From contig WBZZ01000852.1 in the NCBI GenBank assembly GCA_019918135.1, positions 125,001 through 189,000 of the forward strand: a stretch of DNA of 64,000 nucleotides, given 5' to 3'. The translations under genes were made by a program, and so were the position numbers. The notes beneath the pieces were generated by a model. It searched no databases. It saw only the letters and a list, made by a program, of their open reading frames with translations, and was not told the origin of the DNA. This document shows, piece by piece, positions 12,419 to 23,221 of this stretch. Each line of letters begins with the position of its first letter. Position 1 is the first letter of the stretch. This DNA comes from Paulinella micropora. Taxonomy: Eukaryota; Cercozoa; Imbricatea; Euglyphida; Paulinellidae.

Positions 12419-14027
12419 CTATGGATTATGGGATATCAGTTTCAACGTCGGTTTGAGACTTTTTTCAAGCAAGGGATTGGGCGGTGATGTTGAAGAATTC
12501 AGGGTTGGTGCCGGCTTGGGAGTTGACACCTGAGCTGTGGGAGCTGCCGAGGTGGCTGATTTTAATCCTGATCCAGATCGAGTAATATCACCATGCAAGA
12601 TGTTGATCGTTGGTGGTGAAGAAGACGAAGACGACGACGACGACGAAGACGACGACGATGGAGAAGACGAAGACGACGACGTCGACGATGTCGACGAGGC
12701 AGAAACTTCAGAGGTTGAATCTGAGAACAACAAAATTAAAGAAAAATGAATCACTACATTGAATGCAAAAGGCAGCAAGAATGCTTACCACGTTGGTTCT
12801 CTGGAACCATGAGGCCCGCTCTTTGAACAATTGAGTCCAAAATTTCTGGCCTGCTCCTGTCAAAAAATATAAGTTGTAGTAGGGTCTACTCCGATTTTTT
12901 TTTTTTTTTTTTTTTTTTGTGTAAAACGGCCGAGACATGAGAGAAGCTTGAAAAGCAACAAAAGGAAAGGAAAAGTTACCATGCTTGTTTCAGTTTTTTC
13001 ACTTTGGCACTCCCATGGTTGTTATTGAGCGCGGTAAGCATAAGGAAAAAGCAGTATTCCTTCTTGGACTCGTCCAAGACCACATTTTGTAGTCCTCTTT
13101 GCTTGCAAGTTTCAATGCGGACCACTTGGCGAACAACTGAACACAAAATCAAAGCTCTGTGAATACGCAAAAATTCCTTTTTTTTCTTGAAGGACCAAAA
13201 TCATACCAAAAGCAACAACGAAATTTTAGCAGTCATCACAGAAACAAAGTCGGAGTAGGGTATAATCCTATTTTTTCAGATTGTGTGACAGGATACATTA
13301 TCACAACATGAAAATATGACAGTCCAGACATCAAAATTATAGGTTGTGATAAAAAACATGGGACGCTGTATGGGAAAAGTAACGGTTTTTTGTAAAAAAA
13401 GAGGCTGAAAAGTAGCTTGGGCCACTCTTCCTGAACACCATGAACAAGTAAAGATCTCCAACCTTGAGTTGGAGGAATGAAATCTGAGCTCAGGACGGAG
13501 TACCTAGTTATCCCAAAACAAAAAATTGAGGATTTTGATTAAAATTTTAAAAAAATCTCAAAAACAACACACAAAAAACAATTTGCTGAAACAGTAAATT
13601 TTCACGAGAAGTGATTGATACAAAATTACAGACATGACGTACCGCTTGCCATTGTTGGATCGAAAGAATCTTCTAGATGTCTTTTTTAAGGTCCAACTGG
13701 ACCTGCCCTGCACCCTGTTCCAAGGGTTTGATGTTCCACCTCATTTCAGGAGCTCCTCCCCTGCCCCTGCGAGGTTGCGGAGGAAGCACAGCAATCGTCA
13801 TTCGGCTTTTGTGCATGGAACGCTGTACTCGTTTGTCTGTGAACAAACAAAAATCAAAAAACATAGGAGTAGACCCTACTCCGACTTTTTTTTTGTGATA
13901 AGAAATCGAGGTTAAAAAATTTACCGCGCGTACGCGAACGGCCCGCTCCGACTGCTCTGTTGGAAGGAGGTTGTCTCGTCTTGGTCTCCTTAGTAGCAGG
14001 TGTTTTACCACCTCGCGTTCTCGGCAT
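12419..14027 (-). CDS. Unknown multi-exon gene with palindrome-bearing introns
   Basis: The ATG is at 14027. Exons inferred from GT-AG sites are 14027-13925, 13836-13643, 13136-12980, 12856-12789 and 12720 downwards. Exon 1 encodes a basic MPRTRGGKTPATKETKTRQ-type N-terminus. Exon 2 has RGRGGAPEMRWNIKPLE. Exon 3 has CKQRGLQNVVLDESKKEYCF. The last exon is a repetitive tract giving poly-Ser in one frame and Arg-rich sequence in another, and the correct phase is unclear. Introns 1, 2 and 3 contain the palindromic element described separately; intron 4 (68 nt) does not. Exon 2 has an in-frame TAG at 13675-13673. The 506-nt second intron may hide another exon. No domain was recognised. Confidence 0.5.
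12875..12894. repeat. Palindromic intron element, copy in intron 3 of the 12.4-14.0 kb gene
   Basis: One arm is degenerate (TGTAGTAG), the other is CTACTCCGA, followed on the plus strand by a run of about 20 T. It lies inside the 123-nt intron 12979-12857. Confidence 0.8.
13249..13270. repeat. Palindromic intron element, degenerate copy in intron 2
   Basis: The left arm GTCGGAGTAG and centre GGT are intact, while the right arm has decayed to ATAATCCTA. It lies within the 506-nt intron 13642-13137 of the minus-strand gene. Confidence 0.75.
13866..13885. repeat. Palindromic intron element in intron 1 (13924-13837)
   Basis: Arms GGAGTAG and CTACTCC flank centre ACC, followed by GAC and a T run. 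It occupies much of the 88-nt intron. Confidence 0.85.
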
Positions 14028-14581
14028 CTTCAAGCAATTACACCTGATAACAAAAAATAATGGTGTTCGGTGGCGAGCCAGTAAAGAGCAGGGTCTGTAC
14101 CCGGCTCAGTAGGCACTTTCGATTTTGATCCCAAGTCGAGATCTGAGGAATCACATGACCCAAGGGACGCGCAACCTGTAAAATTTGGAGCGTGCCAAAA
14201 AAAATTTAGGCCTGAACGTTGTAAATGGCGAAATGATAAATTGGACCATTTTTGCTTTCCGTTTTTCTGCCTGATATTTTTTTAACCACGAGCACCGTTC
14301 AGTACCAATTTTTCCTACACTTATTTTTCCTTTGCTGCATTTGAGCAAAAGGAACGTGGCAAGTGCCTTTAAATTGAAAATTTGATTTGAAATTCCCTCC
14401 AAAAAATCAAATTTCAAAAAAAAGGAGGCTTTTCTTGTCATCGTCATAAATTGGTTTTTCTACAAACACCAAAATGCTGAAAACGTCCGAGTAGACTCCA
14501 TTAGGTTATTTTTGTCTGTGAGCCCGGCAAAAAGCATTTTTTGGATTTTTTTTTCCAATTTGACACCTTTTCGACTTTTCC

Positions 14582-17500
14582 ATGCACCCTCAAAATCGCG
14601 ATGTTTCATCGGCGCCTGGAAATAGCTCATCTACAGCAAGTGCGCTTGAAAGAGGGCACAGGTTGTCAATCAGTAGTGCTCCTTCCACGTCTAGTTCCAG
14701 CAGCCCGTCCTCTTCGATATCCATGTTTTCGGACTCACCAAAAAAGGATGGAGAGATCCTTGCACCGCAAGATATCGGAAAACACATGCATTTGCATTCC
14801 TGTAGCCACGTCGACGACGTAGAAACAAAACATGAGTCTACTCCAATTTTTTTTCTGATGCGTGATCCTTATTATTTCACTATGAGCTTCGTTTACTGTT
14901 GCACTTAAAGTATTTTATTTTCTCGGAGTAGGGTCTACACCGACATTTTTTTTGAGATGAGTATTTGAAATTACATTTTTTTTAGTTTTTCCATTGAAAA
15001 TATGAATACAATTTGTGCAGATATCCCAAGGCCGCCCTTGCTGATTCATGGGACGTTGATCTTGATCGCATCAAGCAATGCTGCCTCGTGTCGGAAGAAG
15101 ATCAAACTCCTGAATTGATCAATCGTCTTGCCATGAAAAGGCTGCAAATTGCGAAGGGTACAGCAGAGTGAATTTATTTTGGAACTCATGCGCAGTAATA
15201 GAAACATCAAGGTACAAGGAGGCTTGACAACTGCACTCGTCCCAGTTCCAGTTTTGCAGAGCTTGCGTCCGTCGAATCTATGGTTTAACCCATCATCGAT
15301 GGAATGTATATTGGGGTATCCATCTCGCTAACCCGAACCAACGAAGACTTCTTCGGGCGGATATTGCAGGTGATCGAGATGTCTTGAAGGAAGGCTTCTT
15401 CATTAAATACCTTCAAGATGCCAAGGTCAGTTAGCTGGAAAATCATTTTTTTGTTTTTTTGTTATACAGATGCTATAAATGTGTGTACTCATGAAGCTCT
15501 TTGCTCGAGAAATAATTCATCACAAAGAAATGTCGGAGTAGAGTCGACTCCGATGTATGCTCACTGTGATTGCTCCAAACCTTTTACACAATCTCGCATT
15601 TCTAGCATTTTTTGTGCATTTTGATAGAAGGAAATTGGAGAGCAGGACCCTGCGTCTAAGTTTACGTACTTACCGTACCAGAGCAAGAGAGAGTACTGGA
15701 GGTGTGCTATCCATCAGGGAGAAATCGAGTATCCGTGGGTGGACTGGAAGAAGAGTGAATCCATGTTCCGAAAGGTTTGGAAAGGAACCAAGCACAAACC
15801 ATCGCAGTTCTGGAAGTTCAACCTCCGCATCAAGAAGCATGCTCCCATCGGAAAATGTGGTTTTTGCAAATAATCCTTGGATCTTCTTTTGGCAGCGCAA
15901 ACCAAAGAAGACATTCTCGAGGTTCGTCGGCGCAGGTCTGAACATTTCCAAGAGATTCGTCAGGACAGGCAGGTCTACGCAGACCGCGTCAAGAAGGCGA
16001 CCATCACTGGATGGATTATGCCAGCATGGCGATCGATGGTATGGACCAAGCGAAAACTGCCATTCCATTTGCCAACGGAAAGAGGGACCGCGAAGAACAG
16101 GCCCAGACTACCCAAGCACGAGTCATCTGTGTGCTAGTTCACGGGGTGGGATCCTGCTTCTATGTTGCACCCGCAGATGTACCGCACACTGCCGACACGA
16201 CTATCACTTGCTTGATGGACTCCTTTCGTTTCCTAAAAAAACGAACGGTCGAGTTGCACCATACCTGTTCATCCAGATGGACAACACCAACTCAGACAAC
16301 AAAACACACGTTTTTTTCGCGTGGGCGACTTTTCTTGTCCAAGCAGAGGTTTTCAAGCAGGTAGAAATCAGCTTTCTGGCCGCGGGCCACACCCACGCCG
16401 ACGTCGACCAAAGGTTTTCTTGGATCTCCAGATACCTGGGAAGAAATCCTGTGCACACTTTTCCTGAACTGGAGGCAGCTTGTCGGAGAGCTCTGCCTGA
16501 AGATTGCATCCACGCTGTTGTGCTCAAGCGCAACTGGATTGTCAACTTCAAATGCTTCTACGAAGTGGGTGATCGTTTCAACAAAACGATTTTTCATGGA
16601 TCTCGCGATATCCACGGGTTCTTGTTTGATGTTACCTGTGTCGATGAACGAGGGCAGGTGCGCCTACAGACCAAGGAATGGATGCGCATGGAATGTTGGG
16701 TACCGTCCCAAGAAAACATTCAGCTCGTGCTGCCCAGACAACTCTACGTTGTTCCAGCCATTTTCCTGTTTTCCATAACGGAGCTTGACAATGTCATCTC
16801 CAGCCTTGCAAGACATCTCAAACAGAACGAGAGTGTGCAAGAGGAGGATTTCGATTCCGACACTTCTGCTGCAGAGCATTGACAGGAAGGGCCTGGAACA
16901 AGAAGAGGTTGGCGTCGTGAGCTGACCGAAAACACGCTTCGCCACTGGCGAAAGTTTCGTTCGAAAGAGTTAAAGCAACAGTCGGAGGACTGTCAAGAGT
17001 GCTTGGAGCGGGCATTGGCGTAACGAGACGTCGTCATCAGTAAAACACTTTCTGATGAAGAAAATAAAATCAATCGCGCCAAGAAAACTAACGCAATACA
17101 CTCAATGCAAAGACATCTGCTGCATGGAGATGGAGTCTGCACGCGCAACTTAATCCTGGACGAGGACACCACCGGTGAAGACGCGTGGGTGTTTTACAAA
17201 CAACTTCTTGGGGACAACGACCCTGAAGGAAAACAAGAGGTCCAGTCATGCTGTTCAGTTTGCTTTGTTTTGTCCCGTGCTGTTTTTGCATACTACTTTT
17301 GCTGTGTAACTTGATATCGAAACAATAACACAAAAAAAAGTCGGAGTAGGGTCTACTCCGACATTTGAAACTTGTGAAACAAACTTTGAATCTAAATGCT
17401 GTTCCTTATCTGTTTTTTAGCCCGAGCAGGAGGAATCTGCGCAAGAACCTGAAGCCATAGACGTCGGATCTGGGGAAGATGTAGAGCAACAAACTCGCCC

Positions 17501-18573
17501 TGACAATGTTCAGCACCAAGCGCAGACAGAAAATTCTTTTTCTGGAGGATTCTGCTCCGGTACTGTGGTGCAAACCGAGCGGCAATCAATAGCTACAAAT
17601 AATGCTCAGACTTCCAGATTTAGGCAACCGGTTGGCAACGATAATGAAGGACGCGAAACAGATCTTTTCATCGAACGTGGTCGCCCTCAAAATTCTCGAC
17701 CTTCACAGGCAGTTGACACGAGGGATGTTCGCCCTGGCGGTGGTTTTCACCTGCTTAATGCGGAAAACGCACACGAAGGAAATATCGAGGAGCTGGATCG
17801 TTTCGAGCTTCCCTTTCCAGACGCTGGTCGACCTACACAAGGCAAGGAGAAAAAGAAGGACAATTTGAAAAGCAGTCTAGTCAAGAAACGCAAGAGCTAC
17901 TTGCAGCCCCACGACATGCCGTTGGCAAGGGTGGAGTATGGCCAAGGAGGCGAAGCGGCACAGCAGCCAGTTTGTCTGTTCAAGGTCGTTAAGATCTTCA
18001 AGGATCGGCACAAGCATGCTACCTGGATAAGGGTGCGATGGTTTGGGCAGGAAGAAGACGTCTTCTTGGGCAGGTACATTGAGAAAAAAGTAAAGCTCAC
18101 CGCAAAAGATCAGCAGGCCATGGAGAGGTTGCGCAGACAAGGTAAGGATCCCAATCTTGAGGTCCGATTCAAGATCACGCCAGACGAAAACTTTTTCCTT
18201 TGCGCCGCGGATGGGTCCAACTTGGTACAAGGTCGTAAATTGAACCCGCCACTGATCGTTCACTGGGGAAAACATACTGACAAAAGACACCAAAAAATAA
18301 GGGACACCGTGGTGAGACTCATCACGACAGACGTTAGGCTCCCTGAATCTTCCAGGTCTAGACATCGTTCAGGCTGTTGAGCACGCGCGCTCAGAAGCCA
18401 GCGCAGGATCAATGCTGTCAAGAAAAACATTTCTCATATTCTCTCAAACTTCGAGCTCCGAATCGAGCTCTTCATCTGAATCGGACGATGAAGGCTCCTC
18501 CTCTGAAGAAGAACCGCCCAAAAAAAAGCAACAAAAGGAAATTGTAATGTTGAATGCTTTACTTTTGAAATAG
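14582..18573 (+). CDS. DUF7869-type gene with introns, disrupted
   Basis: The first exon (ATG 14582) is Ser-rich. Introns are 14819-15020, 15212-15259, 15426-15627 and 17240-17420. The core has hallmarks of transposon-associated DUF7869 proteins: KHAPIGKCGFC, then a MAIDGMDQAK block, then LFIQMDNTNSDNKTH, and FLAAGHTHADVDQRFSWISR, the family's His/Asp signature. The C-terminal part has a basic segment and an SSSESSSSSESDDEG acidic-Ser tail with PPKKK, ending at TAG 18571-18573. Frame changes occur near 15147, 16012, 16225 and 18350. In-frame stops are TAA 15871-15873, TGA 16880-16882 and TAA 17021-17023. Clean coding continues past each. These proteins are common near eukaryotic transposons, and their biochemical role is not established. 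Either a decaying copy or an unusual decoding or editing system. Confidence 0.6.
14922..14944. repeat. Palindromic intron element in the first intron of the DUF7869 gene
   Basis: CTCGGAGTAG, centre GGT, then CTACACCGAC: one mismatch in each arm. A second, more degenerate partial copy (GAGTCTACTCCAA) lies in the same intron at 14834-14846, and another (GTCCGAGTAG..ACTCC) sits upstream of the ATG at 14485-14500. Confidence 0.8.
15532..15554. repeat. Palindromic intron element in intron 15426-15627
   Basis: GTCGGAGTAG, a variant centre (AGTCG), then ACTCCGAT. It lies in the middle of a 202-nt GT-AG intron of the DUF7869 gene. Confidence 0.8.
17340..17362. repeat. Palindromic intron element, perfect copy in intron 17240-17420
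   Basis: Perfect 10-bp arms GTCGGAGTAG and CTACTCCGAC flank the 3-bp centre GGT, preceded by an A run. It lies inside a 181-nt intron whose flanking exons are in phase. Confidence 0.9.
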
Positions 18574-18831
18574 GATACCCAATTTAGGTGCTGGCAATGA
18601 AATAGGTTTCATTTAGTTTCTAGAAAGATTTTTTTGTCTAATTTGAGTTAGATTATTATCAGCTCCTGACTTGTTAAAACAACATAACGACAGAGAGTAA
18701 CAAATTCAGCAAGCAGCGCCAGAGCTGGGAATGTTTTTTAGAGATTCTTTCATCAGTTAGACTGGGAGTCTATGAACTGGATATTGTAAATTGCAAGCCG
18801 GCTGCAATGAGTGAGTGATCACAAAAAAAAA

Positions 18832-18853
18832 GTCGGAGTAGACCCTACTCCTG
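18832..18853. repeat. Palindromic element downstream of the DUF7869 gene
   Basis: GTCGGAGTAG, centre ACC, CTACTCC, with the outer arm base pairs lost on the right. It is preceded by a run of A. No splice pair was found around this copy. Confidence 0.8.
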
Positions 18854-20009
18854 AAAATATAACTTGCAAGGATATGGTTAACCTCTCTGAAATTACTGCT
18901 CACAAGTATAATTCCAGTGATTGAAATCATTTAAGCTTTGCATCGAAAAAATAAAGTAGGAAACTTGGTCCTCTGCGGATGGACTGTTTCCTCAGTTACT
19001 GGCGCCTTGGTAATTATCTACCACCTGCAGATAGCGGTAGACAATTACCAATGCACAATGACGATGATGTGGCGTGATTGGCTGCTTTTACGCGAGATCG
19101 AACGTACTACGGAATAATTCCAAATTTCTCGGTCAAAATTCAGTGAAGTAAATATTCAAAATTACTTCACTGCATTCAGATACGTCAAACCCTGATTTTT
19201 TTCTTGCTTCTTCGGACGTGATCTTCTCGTTCCTTCTTCCTTGGTTCGTTATTTTTGTTTTTTCATCGCTTCTGCTCCAGCACTGAAACAAGATCAGAAG
19301 CGCTGACAAAAGTACCGTCGACGTGGTAGCTCATGCCTCAAGGATTGGTGACCACGTTTACAGTTAGGACCAGACCACACTCCAGGCCCGCGTGGTAAAA
19401 TCCCTACCTTGCTGTCAATCTCAACCATTTGTCTTCCATTGATTTCCCCGTTGTGCACCCACAAGTACAATTTTTCTTGCTTTAAATATTTCAATCATCG
19501 TACTCAGGGAAAAGATGAAAGGCTACAAGAAGAAGCTGGGTTCTCTGAGGATGAACTGTTGCTTGTTGGAGAATTTGTATTTCTAAGTTGCGCGATTGTT
19601 GGCGACTTGGAAATGCAAAGACTCTGCGCCTGATGACAACGTTACTCGGGAGAGGTAGCATTGTTGGATAAATTGATTTTGTCTAACACTTCTACCTCGC
19701 CCGGACGCGGATGGTCTAGTCTGATATTACAAGTACCATTGGCAGTCCTCGTATGTTTCCACGTCGTGTCATGATACTAGCTGGTCGTTAACCTAACCCG
19801 TGGAAACATACGAAGACTTACACAGGTTGTACGATAGGCTTCTGCGTTACTTGTGCGCTTGGGCGTAGATTACTGTTGCGGTGCAGTCCGTTTGAGCTGC
19901 CGATAGTTCTTCTGAAATCGGCAGCGCAAACAGATGCGACCTAGTTGATCTTTTCATTAAGGTTTCCCCCCTCTCAGATACTTTTAATTATGTGCACACA
20001 AAAAAAAAG

Positions 20010-20032
20010 GTCGGAGTAGGGTCTACTCCGAC
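20010..20032. repeat. Palindromic element, perfect copy near the Gypsy remnant
   Basis: Perfect arms GTCGGAGTAG and CTACTCCGAC around GGT. The A run before it and TTTT after it extend the complementarity. It is the last copy seen in the window. None occurs in the GC-rich or PLV blocks. Confidence 0.9.
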
Positions 20033-20229
20033 TTTTCAAAATTCTGTACTCCATAGTCAACCCAACACAAACCAAATTCCATAACGTATTCCTATCAATT
20101 TTTATGTTTTTTGATATACGAAGTATCACACAACTGCCTTTGGGAAGCTAAAAATGAACCTTTTTGTAATTTTTCCCTCCCTCCGTCCCTCCCCCCCCCC
20201 CCCTAAAAAAGCAAATCCCATTCACGAAA

Positions 20230-21930
20230 TAATTTTTCCGACCACTTCTACCCGCCACACGGGGTGACAAAGCCATCGCCGGCAGTCATTCGCCAACTGG
20301 GTCTCACTCCATTGCACGACTCTGACCAACTCGGAGCGACGGCGCGGGCACAAGCGCGACAGTTCGCCGAGACAGAGTTAAGACAGGCCTTGACAACCCG
20401 AGCCGAACCGGTAGACCTCCCACCAGCGGAGGCACGGGACATGAGCTACACCAGATTATACTGGAAAGAGCTCAATGGCTGCCTAGATACCGGGAATGAT
20501 AGCATGGCCTAAATCACATTCGCGGGCAAACGTTTCATACACAAATATGGACGTCTGTTTGACTTTACTAAGACAGGCCCACTCGGATACATCCGGGGTG
20601 ACAACGACGAACGGAGCGCGATCGTAGGAAGTGTCCCGTTGACAGTCGAATTCCCGTCCGGGATGTCTTACACCATTCATGTCTTGGTCGTCCCGGCCTT
20701 CCCTGGCACTATCGTTTTGGGCAAACCTGATCTCAAAATGATGGATGCACAGCTTATGCTGGGACAGGACATCATCAAATATGGACGTGGACGACATCGT
20801 TTTGGGCAAATCTGATCTCAAAATGATGGATGCACAGCTTATGCTGGGACAGGACATCATCAAATATGGACGTGGACGACATGAGTCTGAATTCCCGATC
20901 CTAAAATCAGAAACGGACCTCCCACGACTGCATCCATATGGCGGTAGGGCTCAGGTCACACTGATACCACCGGCCCCTCCATTATCCTATGACAGACACC
21001 TCGCCGAGCAATCTCGTCTTACCCCACAGGGTACGGCATGGGTGTGCGCCAATTTATACATCCCAGAGCCGGACGACAAGCCCCCCCGAACCATGGGCGG
21101 ACTAAGTTAGAGAACTCGCATCCAAGAGGGAAGCTCAGATCTTACTCCTGAAGCGCCAGGAAAACTCATGGCATGGCTTCGACCAGCAGGGTCAACTGAA
21201 CAAGGGGGTCCACCAGTACGTATGGGTCAAAACGAGCTTAGTATATCATGCTTCCAAAAGGCTGACGGAGGATGACGACGTCATGCTAAAGCTGAAGCAA
21301 TGGTATCAAGGCACAGATCCGATACAGCCTGACAGCTTAACGGTGGTGCCCAAAATACTAGCCGACCGCCTAGACCGGGGCGAAGACATTACGATTATCC
21401 TTCCAATTCATCCCACCGTCATGAGGTGGAGAGATGTTTTGGATCGGGTGATCGATGATCCTATTCCGATACCTAGCCGACAGTCCAAACCCCTTATGGC
21501 CTTTCGCTTGGGGTCCGTTAAGGACGGGTTAGCATACTGTACCAAACTCATGACCGCAAGGTCGATGACTTACGGGAAGCGGCATTCCAAATCTTCCCCG
21601 GCTTCTACCATAAGTCCGCGGCGAAACAATATGCCGAAATGATCACAGATCTACAGGATTTTGCCTCTTGGGATACTCAATCCTCCACGCGATACCCTGC
21701 CCGGGACGCGAAGGACGAGGTTGAAGACCCGGACTCCATACTTGACTACCCGGATGACCCACGGGACCAAAAACCCGTCGAGGACATCATTGACGAGGTC
21801 ATGGCGCGACAACGGGGATCGCCAGACTTTGTCCGGGACCTCAAGGCCCAATTCCTGAAGAACAAAAAGTTGTTCGGCCCTCTTGTCGCCGGCGGCGTGA
21901 CCCATGCTACCGCTAGGATAGAAGATTCCC
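20230..21930 (+). pseudogene. pol: Ty3/Gypsy pol remnant, left piece: retropepsin and linker
   Basis: The segment CLDTGNDSMA (about 20477-20509) is a retropepsin active-site motif (DTG). Downstream, VLGKPDLKMMDAQLMLGQDI fits the second half of the protease. A long linker follows, ending THATARIEDS just before the GC jump. Defects are an in-frame TAA at 20510-20512, an 85-bp tandem duplication at 20711-20880 that breaks the frame, and frame changes near 21109 and 21560. No gag, primer-binding site or LTR was found on this side. The linker end joins naturally to the reverse transcriptase start at about 50,088, so this is one copy split by an insertion. Confidence 0.8.
20711..20880 (+). repeat. 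85-bp tandem duplication inside the Gypsy protease
   Basis: ATCGTTTTGGGCAAA begins at 20711 and again at 20796, followed in both by the same GATCTCAAAATGATGGATG block. Two copies differ by one base near the start. The period (85) is not a multiple of three, so the duplication alone disrupts the reading frame. Confidence 0.95.
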
Positions 21931-21944
21931 GGGTGCCCGGAGGG

Positions 21945-23060
21945 GCCACGCCCCCGCCGCTAGCCGGCCGGCCGGCGGAGCCGCGGCCGGCCCCGGGAAG
22001 GCAGGCGGAGCCGTGGCCGACTCCGGGGAGGCAGGCGGAGCCGCGGCCAGCGGACCCGCGATCGGCGGAGCCGTGGCAGGAGGAGCCGCGGCCGGCGGAG
22101 CCGTACCCCGCCCAGGGGAGGCCGGCGGCCGCCGGCCTACCGCCGGTGGGCCCTTCTCCCCCACCACCGGGCCCGCACCGGCCCAGCGCCGAGGGCACGG
22201 CCCAGCCGGGCCTCGGGCCGGGCGCGCGGCCGCCGGCCCACCCGACCCCGCCGCCGAGGCCCAGAGGCCGGCGGCTGGCAGGCGAGGGTCCGGCCGAGCC
22301 GTCGGCCGAGCCGTCGGCCAAGGTGTCGGCCAAGGCGTCGGCCAAGGCGTCGGCCGAGGCGTCGGCCGGGCCGGGCCAGACCGAGCCACCGGCGGGGCTG
22401 AGCGCCTGGCTGCGGCGCAGCACCTGGCTGTACGACAATCCCTGGAGCACCGCCGAGGTGCTCGCCCTGTGCCTCATGGTGGTGTGCACGTTCTATGGCT
22501 GCTGCCACCGCTACCTGCCGGTCGTGTCGGTGGCCATGGTCGGCGGTTCGTCGCTGTTTGCCAGCCTGCTGTTGGTCCATGCCGACTTCACGCTCTTCCT
22601 GACCGTGTGCGCCGCCGTGGACGCTTTCTGCCTGCTGCTGGCCGCCTTCTGTTGCCAGCAGCGCGTCCCGTATGACACTATGCTCCTGCTGGCCGTGGTG
22701 GCCCTGGGCGCCGGCCTGGGCTTCTTCGCGCTGGTGTGGGAGCCCTACCGCGGGGCGCTGGCCCACCTGACGCTGGCCTGGACCGACATCCCTCCGACGC
22801 TAGTCGACCACGTCCTGCTGGTCTGGATCAGCACGCTGCTGTGTTTGTACATTGTGTGGCAGCTGCAGAGGCTGGTGCAGACGCACACGCTGTGCGAGAC
22901 GTACGCGGCGTCGGTGCGCATCTTTTTCAATATCGTCGAGGCCGGCCTCCTGCTGGGCGTAGGGTTCGGCGCCGCGCTCGACCGGCTGCAGCGCCTGCGC
23001 ACCCGGGTCCAAGGGCTCTACGCCGCCGAGCGCGAGGCGCTCGAGCCGGTGCTGGCCTAG
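21945..23060 (+). CDS. Multi-pass membrane protein with Pro/Ala-rich N-terminal repeat
   Basis: The frame runs from Gypsy linker sequence straight into this gene, so the 5' end is undefined; no ATG occurs between the GC jump and the first membrane segment. The N-terminal part is low complexity (RPAEPRPAPGRQAEPWP-like repeats, then SAKASAKASAEASA). About six hydrophobic segments follow, for example EVLALCLMVVCTFYG, VAMVGGSSLFASLLLV, LFLTVCAAVDAFCLLLAAFC, MLLLAVVALGAGLGFFALVW, VLLVWISTLLCLYIVW and IFFNIVEAGLLLGVGFGAAL. The C-terminus ends ALEPVLA, stop TAG 23058-23060. It is convergent with the kinase-like gene. No family was recognised. Confidence 0.6.
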   Translation, partial: ATPPPLAGRPAEPRPAPGRQAEPWPTPGRQAEPRPADPRSAEPWQEEPRPAEPYPAQGRPAAAGLPPVGPSPPPPGPHRPSAEGTAQPGLGPGARPPAHPTPPPRPRGRRLAGEGPAEPSAEPSAKVSAKASAKASAEASAGPGQTEPPAGLSAWLRRSTWLYDNPWSTAEVLALCLMVVCTFYGCCHRYLPVVSVAMVGGSSLFASLLLVHADFTLFLTVCAAVDAFCLLLAAFCCQQRVPYDTMLLLAVVALGAGLGFFALVWEPYRGALAHLTLAWTDIPPTLVDHVLLVWISTLLCLYIVWQLQRLVQTHTLCETYAASVRIFFNIVEAGLLLGVGFGAALDRLQRLRTRVQGLYAAEREALEPVLA

Positions 23061-23221
23061 TCCGAAGCAGTTAGACTTTTTAATAGCCACGTTCTTTCTT
23101 CTCCTCTGCTCTGGACCTGTGCGGACGGCGGCCTACGTGAAAGGCCAGCTGCCAGAATTCGGTGCCTGGCCTAGCCGGCAGAAGCCGATGGCCCCCCGCG
23201 ACGGCTGCAAGGATTCGCTGC

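Larger units (their letters stand above)
18574..20229. other. Non-coding stretch with a series of strong inverted repeats
   Basis: No gene was recognised. Besides two palindromic elements there are hairpin-forming pairs at 19007-19052 (TTGGTAATTATCTACC with GGTAGACAATTACCAA), 19141-19172 (CAGTGAAGTAA with TTACTTCACTG), about 19650-19703 (CGGGAGAGGTAG with CTACCTCGCCCG), 19744-19816 (CTCGTATGTTTCCAC with GTGGAAACATACGAAG) and about 19889-19931 (GTTTGAGCTGCCGAT with ATCGGCAGCGCAAAC). A C homopolymer lies near 20190. Confidence 0.6.

Noticed and set aside
12537-12749. Plus-strand Asp/Glu-rich small protein
   Set aside because: It is the antisense of the last exon of the minus-strand gene, made only of GAC/GAA triplets.
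1981-18573. Nuclear code with TAA/TAG as glutamine
   Set aside because: CAA/CAG codons are abundant, in-frame TAR codons are rare, and well-defined genes (capsid B, penton) end in TAA. Decay or error explains the data more simply.
20160-20229. Gypsy 5' LTR or primer-binding site left of the protease
   Set aside because: No TG...CA bounded repeat with a partner downstream and no tRNA-complementary site was found in the visible sequence.
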